From Ifrita kowaldi (Eukaryota; Chordata; Aves; Passeriformes; Cinclosomatidae), in contig VZRS01009566.1 in assembly GCA_013398055.1 (NCBI GenBank), positions 554,062-618,061 on the forward strand: DNA of 64,000 bases. Reading direction: 5' to 3'. Below are positions 13,401-21,900 of this stretch, one piece after another. The notes under the pieces were generated by a model, which saw only the letters and a program-made list of their open reading frames with translations, did no database searches and was not told the origin of the DNA. Every line of letters begins with the position of its first letter. Position 1 is the first letter of the stretch. The translations under genes and the position numbers were made by a program.

Positions 13401-14276
13401 CCCTCTCCGCCAAGCCGGCCGGCCGCGGGGCACGCCGGGATGTGCCCCAGCCGCGGGGCAACCTGGGAGCCGTAGTCCCGCCCCCCACCTCGGTACGGCC
13501 GGCATCGCTGTAAAACCGACCGCACCGGCGGAATAAACTGGGGCTGTCCCAGCCCGTCCCCGAACTGCCTCCAGCATCTGGAAATCATGCTGTGTCGGCG
13601 GGGCGGGGCTGGGCCGGGCCGCTGGCAAGAGCGACCTGCTTGTGGACGCGCACAGGGCAGGGCCCGGGCTGGCGTGGGCTCGTCCGGGAGGAGCGATCTA
13701 ACTGTGTCTGCACATGTGGCACTGGGCTCCTGCGCACAGGGCTCTGCAACGCAGTGCCGTGTACGGGGACTGGCGTCATCACACGCCCGCGTGGCCGTCG
13801 GGCCAGACTTAAAACCGACCTAAACGCGAACAACTGCATTACAAACCCGTCCCAGCCGCGCTGCAGTTACACTATCTTTCAAGGGAAAACCCACTCCTGT
13901 CCCGTGGCTACGGCAGCGCAGCTCTCAATGGCGTGAGGCGCCCAAGGCTCGAGAGACACTTGCTTGTCCTGCCAGCAGAGCCGCTGCCCGCTCACGGTGC
14001 ACCGGGGACCGATCGCCCGGCGGGACCGGCCGTAAAACAGAGGGATCCCATGGAACTGAGTGCGTGGGGGCGATCCGCAGGAGCAACCTTACGGTAGTCA
14101 GTAACCTCGCTCTCTCAGGGGACGACCGGCGAGAGAGGTTCCCCCAACAGCCCTCCGCTCCCGGCTACTGCCCCGAGGGGAGTGCGGTGCCTCCGCCTGG
14201 AGCCTCCCTGCCACGTCCTCCGCGCCAATGCCAGCAGAGTTAGCGGGAGACGGAGTCACGCACAGGCAGATCTCCT

Positions 14277-14305
14277 ATCGGTACCATGCANATCGGTACC
14301 ATGCA
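14277..14305. other. Unmerged 14-bp overlap at a single-N contig join
   Basis: ATCGGTACCATGCA occurs immediately before (14277-14290) and immediately after (14292-14305) the single N at 14291. This is the pattern left when two contigs with a short overlap are placed end to end. One copy is probably artefactual. Confidence 0.75.
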
Positions 14306-14472
14306 GCCCCGCGGCGTCGGTGATGGGAAGAGGGGGCGGGGGCCGGGCTGCGTGCAGGGCACGGGGCAGGACGGGCGCTGGCCGGGCCGGGCCACGCGGC
14401 GCCACCGGCCCGAAACGCAGGGCGGCGCGCGGAGACTGACAGCAGCGCCCTCCAGTCGCGCGCTGCTCGCAG

Positions 14473-14546
14473 CCAATCGCCGCCGGGGGCGGGGCCGGGT
14501 GACTGACGTGAGGCGGCGGCGCACGCGGCCGTCCCTTTCCTTTCCT
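14473..14546 (+). promoter_or_regulatory. RPL18A: RPL18A core promoter and 5'-TOP tract
   Basis: In order: a CCAAT box (14473-14477), a GC box (GGGGGCGGGGCC, 14485-14496), a CRE/ATF-like TGACGTGA (14504-14511), and a pyrimidine run (14532-14546) ending 23 nt before the ATG. A pyrimidine run beginning with C at the cap site is the 5'-TOP signature of ribosomal protein mRNAs, whose translation depends on mTORC1 and LARP1. The likely transcription start is within 14533-14535. Confidence 0.65.
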
Positions 14547-14569
14547 GCGGGCCGCGGCGGAGGAGCGCT

Positions 14570-14587
14570 ATGAAGGCGTCGGGCACC
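14570..14587 (+). CDS. RPL18A: RPL18A exon 1 coding part
   Basis: Six codons, MKASGT, precede a GTGAGT donor. The initiating ATG sits in GCGCTATGA, 24 nt after the TOP tract, as is usual for ribosomal protein genes with very short first coding exons. Confidence 0.95.
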
Positions 14588-17500
14588 GTGAGTACGGGCC
14601 GGGACCCGGCGAGCGCAGCCGGGACCGAGAGTGGGGCCGACGTGGCCGTCGGGAGGGCGGCGATGGCGCGTTGTAGCTCTCGAGAGCGGCCCGTGCGTGC
14701 CGGAACGGCGCCGCCTGGCCCGTGAGGCGGCGGGCGGACAACATGGCGGCGGCGCCGCTCCCGCCAGGTGCGGGCCCAGATCGGCGGGCGGCGTCGCGGG
14801 GAGATCCGCGGGGAGATCGACCCGCCCGGCGCAAGGGGCTCTCTCCGCTTCTAGGTTGAGCTTCTCTCGTCGCGCTGTTCGTTTCTAGAGCCGCGGATCC
14901 TGCGGCGGGGTCGGCGCGGGGCAGGCGCGGTGATGGCTCCGCGGCTCACTCACTCTGCGGGCCGCTTGTTTTTCGTGTTCCTCCAGCTGCGGGAGTACAA
15001 GGTGGTCGGGCGCTGCCTGCCCACGCCGAAATGCACGACGCCTCCTCTGTACCGCATGCGGATCTTCGCACCGAACCATGTCGTCGCCAAGTCCCGGTTC
15101 TGGTACTTTGTTTCTCAGCTGAAGAAGATGAAGAAGTCTTCTGGAGAGATTGTGTACTGTGGCCAGGTGAAGGATTAAAAACCTAAAAACGTGGGAGGTT
15201 CTTATGGAATTCCAGCAGGTTTATGTGGAACGATTTTATAGGAATTGCAGTTATTGGGTGTGAGGTTGAAAGCCATTCATCTTTCAGTTGCTGTAGAAAG
15301 GAGTGACAAGTTTGATTTTTGAATGTAGTGGTATATGTCCTGTAAACTAAATAGAAACTTACTTACTGCTTCAAAATCATGAGCCATGTGTCACTCAGTG
15401 TTACTCTCTCGTTCTTAGACTTGGTTCATTGTGCCATATACCTTTTAAGAGGCATCTGGATATTCAGAACCCTGGGAAAGTGGATGTTTGTATGCTTACA
15501 CTCCTCTATCGTGATACTTAAAGAACATTCTTTAAAGCTGAAATCTTGTATTTTTCTTTAAATTACTAAAGCTTTCCACTCTGAATTACAAAGACATAAA
15601 TCCAGCTATGTTGGTAAGAGGAAAGAGACCAAAGAGTTGGTTTTTTGACAGTAAGACTTAAAACAGTGGTTTTGTTAGAGCTCTGAAATATTTATTATTA
15701 AAATTGTAAAATGGTGATAGTACATAATCTCCAACTACTTCCATGTTCTTGTGTAATTCCAGGTGTATGAGAAGTCCCCTCTGCGGGTAAAAAATTTTGG
15801 TATTTGGTTGCGCTATGATTCTCGTAGTGGAACCCACAACATGTACAGGGAGTACAGAGATTTGACCACTGCGGGTGCTGTCACTCAGTGCTGTAAGTAT
15901 ATGTAACTGTTGGAGGTATAAAATACAAGCAGAAGATTAAATCTCAAACTGGGTATAAAGCATGCTGACTTAATCCATGGTAAAATAACTGAAACACTGG
16001 AAAAATAAAGGAGGGAGTTGCCAGATATTCCATAGATGTTTATCTGTTATACATGTGGTATCTGACTTGTTACCTCTCTTTATACAGTTTCTCTGACTGG
16101 AAAATATTCCTGCTTCATTTTGGTGTGTCTTTCTACAATTCTAGTAATGAGTTTTGCTATACAAACTGAAAACGTAATGACTTTTTAGGTGCTGTATTTC
16201 CTGCACTCTGTTAATTTAAGATAGTTGAATATATCTTCCCAAGCCTTGTGAAGAGAATATTTCAGAGATCATGTGGAACATACTAGCATCTGTCCTTTGG
16301 AGAACAAGTTAAAAAAAAAATCACAGGAAAAAACCCCTGTTGTTACTTCAAGATCTCATTGCCTCATTTCAGGGAGAATTAATGTTTGTCCGGATTCCAG
16401 TCTGCTTTGTGAAGTACTTGAGGGATAGACCATTTGTATAGCTGATGCCGTTGATATTTAACTCCAAGGTGTTACAAGCACTACAGATTGCACATAAAAA
16501 CCCAAAGAATATTGTTCTTAATAATGATATTCTTGTCATGTGTGCAAATATTAAATGTATCTTGTCGCCTTTCAAAAGCTGAAGTGCTGTTGAAAGTGAA
16601 ATTTAAGGTTCAACATTAACTTACGATAATCCCTGTTAATTAACATACCGAAGGATTGCTTAAGAGACCCAGGAACCTTATTTTTCGTGATACAATGATT
16701 GATACTTTTGTGTTCAAGAATAGTTGTGACAGGTAAGTTTTTAATAGGTGTGTTAGATCTTCGTAGGAAACACAGTAGTATTTCAACAGACATACCTTGT
16801 GGAACTAGCTATGGATGTGATTTGAAGCCAGTGATTAGCACTGCTGAATAGAGGAATTTTTAGGTAGCCCAAGTACAGATGCTTCATCCTATTCTGAAAG
16901 CCTGATTATGTGGGATGAACGTCAATTCATGGTTCTATAGCTGCTCAATTTCAATAAAAGTAAAGATAACCTCAGGTCCTACCTTTACTTGCACCTTCCT
17001 GTTGGAAGGGAAATTGTTTTGAAGTTCATATGTCTTTCCAGTAATCGTATTCCAGTGTTCATTCTGAATCACAGGATTTTTTTTTCTTGCAAGAGATTAA
17101 ATAGTCCTAGGTATCTTCATTGTGTCTGTGTGTACTTGAAATTGGACAAGAAGTGTAAGATAGCACTTCCTGTTGAGGAGCTTACTTAGAACTTACAGGA
17201 AGAATTTGCTGCTGCTTGCTGGTTTTGTGATATTTGTGCCATCACTTTAATATAATAGAAACTGTGATTTTAATTACAGCTGATCAGAAATTTTAAAAGT
17301 TGTAGATGGCACTGTGAACATTTCTTGAACAAAAGGCTGCAAGATTCTTAAACTGAAAATGTAATGAAATTTATTTTTAATGAGTTCTGTTGTTCCAGAC
17401 CGTGATATGGGAGCCCGTCATCGTGCCCGTGCTCACTCTATTCAGATCATGAAGGTTGAGGAAATTGCTGCCAGCAAGTGCCGCAGACCAGCAGTCAAGC

Positions 17501-18030
17501 AGTTCCATGTAAGTGAGCCAACACTGCAGTGGCTAGGGCGTCCTGGTCTAATGATGGACTGGAAGAGGGGATCTCTCTTGTGTGGTATAGGTTTGCTTTG
17601 CAGCCAGAAATATGGCAGGAACCAAACTTGGGTGCATATGTTTATGGTTATGGTATATTATGATCAAGGCTTCTACTGCTAGAAGTTTTTGGAAGAAAGT
17701 CACAATAAAGCAAATACATGTTATGGTGCAGAAAACATGCCTCTTACTGGCATTACTTTGAAAAAAAGAATGCAAAATCAAGGTATTTGTTAAGTCCTGT
17801 GAAGTATATATTAATTTGTGGATGGATTACTTTTCTAAGCATAAGTTAGTTACTGAATGCAACTTGGCTATTTATTGCAAACTATTTTCCGTTGTTCATC
17901 TAATACCTCAATTAACGTAGAATCATTTTTCTTGCAGGATTCTAAGATCAAGTTCCCGCTGCCACACAGAGTTCTGCGTCGCCAGCACAAACCACGTTTC
18001 ACTACCAAGAGACCAAATACTTTCTATTAA
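14570..18030 (+). CDS. RPL18A: RPL18A, 60S ribosomal protein L18a (eL20), complete, five exons
   Basis: This structural protein of the large ribosomal subunit is encoded by exons 14570-14587, 14987-15166, 15763-15892, 17399-17508 and 17938-18030. All introns are GT-AG. Together they give 531 nt, or 176 codons plus TAA, exactly the usual family length. The protein begins [20 protein letters not shown] and contains YRMRIFAPNHVVAKSRFWYF, GIWLRYDSRSGTHNMYREYR and the basic C-terminus RRQHKPRFTTKRPNTFY. The human protein ends in Phe rather than Tyr and has CHTPP where this one has CTTPP. It is not a processed pseudogene: introns, promoter and a polyadenylation signal are all present. Exons 4 and 5 recur at 19310-19941 because of an assembly duplication. 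The gene sits in an XPOT-KICS2-SRGAP1 neighbourhood where mammals have no RPL18A. Confidence 0.97.
14987..15166 (+). CDS. RPL18A: RPL18A exon 2
   Basis: Sixty codons run from LREYKVVG to GEIVYCGQ, with acceptor TTCCTCCAG and donor GTGAAG. Confidence 0.97.
15763..15892 (+). CDS. RPL18A: RPL18A exon 3
   Basis: This 130-nt exon encodes VYEKSPLRVKNFGIWLRYDS through AGAVTQC and ends with the first base of a Tyr codon at GTAAGT. Confidence 0.97.
15893..17398 (+). other. RPL18A intron 3
   Basis: A 1.5-kb AT-rich intron with no exon-like sequence. The short reading frames on both strands look random. The mammalian RPL18A gene hosts the H/ACA snoRNA SNORA68 in an intron. I could not pick out a convincing snoRNA in any intron here by eye. 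Confidence 0.7.
17399..17508 (+). CDS. RPL18A: RPL18A exon 4
   Basis: This 110-nt exon completes the Tyr codon and encodes RDMGARHRARAHSIQIMKVE through RRPAVKQFH, with acceptor TTGTTCCAG and donor GTAAGT. Confidence 0.97.
17938..18030 (+). CDS. RPL18A: RPL18A exon 5 with stop
   Basis: Thirty codons, DSKIKFPLPHRVLRRQHKPR through NTFY, are followed by TAA. The acceptor is TTCTTGCAG. Confidence 0.97.
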   Translation, partial: DSKIKFPLPHRVLRRQHKPRFTTKRPNTFY

Positions 18031-18059
18031 ATACAAAAACGTTGTCAACTCTGTGTTGC

Positions 18060-18065
18060 AATAAA
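18060..18065 (+). terminator. RPL18A: RPL18A polyadenylation signal AATAAA
   Basis: AATAAA lies 30 nt after the stop codon, giving the short 3' UTR typical of ribosomal protein genes. Cleavage is expected near 18080. Confidence 0.85.
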
Positions 18066-18549
18066 GGTCTTACTGGAACCTTTCACTCCCAGTTGTCTTT
18101 TGGAGACAGTGTCCTGATTATCTAGGAGTCCCCATTCTTACTCTTTAATTTTCTGTAAACCATTGGCAGCCTACTATTTACAGCTGTGATTGCCTTGAAC
18201 AGGTGAGTGTTTCAAGTGCTGACCTAAATTACCAAAATAACCCATCAATAAATCAAATTTTAATAACCAACTTTCCAGGTCAGAGAAGTCTGTTGTCGAG
18301 CAGCTGTAAAATCCTACATCCATTTTGTTCTTTTGGCACACTAAGTGAACAGCTGAATTCAGGAAGAAGGCAGCTTCTGGTGCATGCAGAACTCAGACTT
18401 GTCAGCTGCAGGAATAAAGACCTCATAACTTCAGTTAAGCTGCTTTAAATTTTAAGCATTTAAAGCCAAAATTTTATTTCCAAACTCAACCTTTTCAGGG
18501 ATGTTGCACACCGCTCTTAAAAAGCTCACGAGTATGCATACAGAGGTGC

Positions 18550-18646
18550 NNNNNNNNNNNNNNNNNNNNNNNNNNNNNNNNNNNNNNNNNNNNNNNNNNN
18601 NNNNNNNNNNNNNNNNNNNNNNNNNNNNNNNNNNNNNNNNNNNNNN
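18550..18646. other. Assembly gap (97 N)
   Basis: A run of Ns separates the RPL18A contig from the small KICS2 exon 1 contig. Confidence 0.99.
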
Positions 18647-18762
18647 GCCCGCCACGTGACCCCGAGCCGGCCTCGCCCCGCCCCGCGGGTCACGTGCTCC
18701 CTCGCGCGGGCGGGCGGGCGCCGGACCCGGAAGTCGCGGCCGCTGCGGAGGCGCCGGGCGGG
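18647..18762 (+). promoter_or_regulatory. KICS2: KICS2 promoter with two CACGTG E-boxes and an ETS site
   Basis: This CpG-rich sequence just upstream of the KICS2 start codon carries CACGTG at 18653-18658 (as CCACGTGAC) and again at 18691-18696 (as GGTCACGTG), plus CCGGAAGT at 18727-18734. GTCACGTG is the core of the CLEAR element bound by TFEB/TFE3/MITF; USF and MYC/MAX also bind CACGTG. CCGGAAGT is the classic ETS/GABPA site of housekeeping promoters. The upstream part of the promoter is lost in the N gap. Confidence 0.55.
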
Positions 18763-18971
18763 ATGGGGGAGTCGATTCCGCTGGGAGCGCCGGTGCCGGT
18801 GGAACAGGCCGTGCTGGAGACCTTCTTCTCCCACCTGGGCATCTTCTCCTACGACAAGGCCAAGGACAATGTGGAGAAGGAGCGGGAGGCCAACAAGAGC
18901 GCGGGGTCCAGCTGGCTGGCGCTGCTGGCCGGGCTGGCGCACCTGGCGGCGGCCGAGAAGGCCTATCACAG
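18763..18971 (+). CDS. KICS2: KICS2 exon 1 (partial, misplaced contig)
   Basis: The 69 codons and two bases run from the ATG to AAAEKAYH(S). The sequence stops at a single N with no donor site. Identity is clear from FFSHLGIFSYDKAKDNVEKE. Confidence 0.93.
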
Positions 18972-21900
18972 NTTCTGAATCACAGGATTTTTTTTTCTTG
19001 CAAGAGATTAAATAGTCCTAGGTATCTTCATTGTGTCTGTGTGTACTTGAAATTGGACAAGAAGTGTAAGATAGCACTTCCTGTTGAGGAGCTTACTTAG
19101 AACTTACAGGAAGAATTTGCTGCTGCTTGCTGGTTTTGTGATATTTGTGCCATCACTTTAATATAATAGAAACTGTGATTTTAATTACAGCTGATCAGAA
19201 ATTTTAAAAGTTGTAGATGGCACTGTGAACATTTCTTGAACAAAAGGCTGCAAGATTCTTAAACTGAAAATGTAATGAAATTTATTTTTAATGAGTTCTG
19301 TTGTTCCAGACCGTGATATGGGAGCCCGTCATCGTGCCCGTGCTCACTCTATTCAGATCATGAAGGTTGAGGAAATTGCTGCCAGCAAGTGCCGCAGACC
19401 AGCAGTCAAGCAGTTCCATGTAAGTGAGCCAACACTGCAGTGGCTAGGGCGTCCTGGTCTAATGATGGACTGGAAGAGGGGATCTCTCTTGTGTGGTATA
19501 GGTTTGCTTTGCAGCCAGAAATATGGCAGGAACCAAACTTGGGTGCATATGTTTATGGTTATGGTATATTATGATCAAGGCTTCTACTGCTAGAAGTTTT
19601 TGGAAGAAAGTCACAATAAAGCAAATACATGTTATGGTGCAGAAAACATGCCTCTTACTGGCATTACTTTGAAAAAAAGAATGCAAAATCAAGGTATTTG
19701 TTAAGTCCTGTGAAGTATATATTAATTTGTGGATGGATTACTTTTCTAAGCATAAGTTAGTTACTGAATGCAACTTGGCTATTTATTGCAAACTATTTTC
19801 CGTTGTTCATCTAATACCTCAATTAACGTAGAATCATTTTTCTTGCAGGATTCTAAGATCAAGTTCCCGCTGCCACACAGAGTTCTGCGTCGCCAGCACA
19901 AACCACGTTTCACTACCAAGAGACCAAATACTTTCTATTAAATACAAAAACGTTGTCAACTCTGTGTTGCAATAAAGGTCTTACTGGAACCTTTCACTCC
20001 CAGTTGTCTTTTGGAGACAGTGTCCTGATTATCTAGGAGTCCCCATTCTTACTCTTTAATTTTCTGTAAACCATTGGCAGCCTACTATTTACAGCTGTGA
20101 TTGCCTTGAACAGGTGAGTGTTTCAAGTGCTGACCTAAATTACCAAAATAACCCATCAATAAATCAAATTTTAATAACCAACTTTCCAGGTCAGAGAAGT
20201 CTGTTGTCGAGCAGCTGTAAAATCCTACATCCATTTTGTTCTTTTGGCACACTAAGTGAACAGCTGAATTCAGGAAGAAGGCAGCTTCTGGTGCATGCAG
20301 AACTCAGACTTGTCAGCTGCAGGAATAAAGACCTCATAACTTCAGTTAAGCTGCTTTAAATTTTAAGCATTTAAAGCCAAAATTTTATTTCCAAACTCAA
20401 CCTTTTCAGGGATGTTGCACACCGCTCTTAAAAAGCTCACGAGTATGCATACAGAGGTGCCTGTGCTTAGAAAAGAAAAGTGATGAAGGGCTTGGCAGAT
20501 TTATCCTTTTATTAGACCAGTGAATGAAAAAGGTGACAATTTTTATATCCAAGCCCAAATCCTCAGACTACTTCGTTTACAGTAAGAAGCTTGCAGACAC
20601 TGTGTAGTTAAGGTTTATTTAAAAAGCTGCTTCATACCTAAAGCTGGTGCTTGCATCTGATGTCCATTTTCAGTGATGGTGTTTCCTGAACAAGAGGCAG
20701 TCAGCTACTTAAATTAGTTCACAGGTCATACCAGTGTTAAAGAACTGATGCTGTGTTTTGTCCAGATGCCAGCCTAAAAACAGCTGCGGGTGCTGTTAAG
20801 AGTTCAGGGAAATACTGTGCAGAGAGGAAACTGGGAGTGTGTTCATTCTGGGTTAGCTGGAGAGCTGCAACTGAAGCTGGAGGGGAGCTGTGTCAGTGCC
20901 AGGGCGGGTAGCTGTTCTGCGGAACTGGGAGCAGTCAGTGCTGCCACAGCGAGCTCCCCTTCTACCGCCTGGCCCTGTGGCTCAGCCTTCTGCTCCTCAT
21001 CGCCTCCACGGAGAATCAGTTCAGGCAGCTCTTCTGTCGGAAATATGAACTGAAGAAAATGGGATTAATGTGGGCAATCCACAGTCTCCCAGTCGCAAGG
21101 GAGGGAGAAACTATAGACCCAAAGTAGCTCAGGGTCCTGTAAGAGTCAAAGAGATCAGAATAAGGGCCTCAGACCTCGGGTTTTAGAACTTTTTTTAACG
21201 GAAATAACAACTTAGCAGGAAAGTGGGTGTCAGCCTTACGCTTACAGCATGAGACGCAGGGCAGAGGCGAGCGGCCAGCAGGAGCCCGCGCCGGTNGCTC
21301 CGGGGAGGGAGGGACCGGCTCTCCCAACCCGCGCCGCGCCGGCCCCAGGCTGGGGGCCTGTCCCGCGCTGCGCTCCGCGGCTGCGGAGGGGGCGGCTGGG
21401 AGGTCACCTGGCAGCCGGTGTTTGCACGGTGCTGCGTACCCGAGGTCCCTCGGGGCCCTGCCTCGGCGGGTGCGTGCAGTGCGTCTGAAAGACGAGTGCT
21501 GGGGTAGTAAGTGTCCGTGGGCCCGCTGAGAAATCGGCTGTGCCGTTTGTGCTGCCCTTAAAGAACGAACGAGAGGACAGGTGCCGTGCAGGTGGCACAC
21601 TGGCTGTTGTGCCAGTCGATGCATCTCTTCACTGGCGGGCAGGGGACCTACCCGCCGTTCCCCAGATTTAGCCACAGGTGTTTCTGTGTTGTGATGCTCT
21701 GGCTTAGATATAGGCAAAGATGAGCTTACTGGGGTGACCAAAGCGTTAAAGCTTTTTCACCTTTTATTAGAGGTCTGTATGTGTAAGTACTCGGGGGTGG
21801 AGATAGCTTCCTAGAAGTTGTTACCCATGCAGATACTGCAGGTTCTCAGGAAACTTTGGCCACGATCTCAGCTGCTTCGTGTTTTGTCAGTACGTGAATA

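Larger units (their letters stand above)
12600..14900. promoter_or_regulatory. CpG island between divergent XPOT and RPL18A
   Basis: About 2.3 kb of CpG-rich sequence contrasts sharply with the AT-rich flanks. It spans the presumed XPOT transcription start (leftward) and the RPL18A start (rightward). Many long open frames on both strands here are the expected by-product of high GC, not genes. It is interrupted by single Ns at 13364 and 14291. Confidence 0.75.
18973..20460 (+). repeat. False assembly duplication of 17062-18549 (RPL18A introns 3-4, exons 4-5, 3' flank)
   Basis: The 1488 bp here repeat 17062-18549 at a constant offset of 1911 with no difference that I could see. The first copy ends exactly at the N gap and the second begins exactly after the single N at 18972. 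Introns and flanks match as well as exons. A real old duplication would have diverged, and a real new one would not end precisely at two contig edges. The sensible reading is two overlapping contigs that were never merged. Copies of RPL18A exon 4 (19310-19419), exon 5 (19849-19941) and the AATAAA (19971-19976) here are not a second gene. Confidence 0.93.

Noticed and set aside
12607..13536. A 309-codon plus-strand frame and several overlapping long frames on both strands
   Set aside because: All lie in the CpG island, where low stop-codon frequency makes long frames inevitable. The translations are Arg/Pro/Gly-rich without any family motif, and one runs through an N and a GAG repeat.
18656..19015. 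A 119-codon plus-strand frame over KICS2 exon 1
   Set aside because: It is out of frame with the conserved KICS2 reading frame and is made of GC-driven Arg-rich sequence running across the artefactual join.
19291..19941. A second RPL18A gene or retrocopy
   Set aside because: Introns are present and identical to the first copy, exons 1-3 are missing, and the boundaries coincide with contig edges. This is an unmerged overlap.
21169..21741. A 190-codon minus-strand frame around the N at 21296
   Set aside because: Composition-driven frame in CpG-rich sequence that crosses a contig break. No recognisable protein family.
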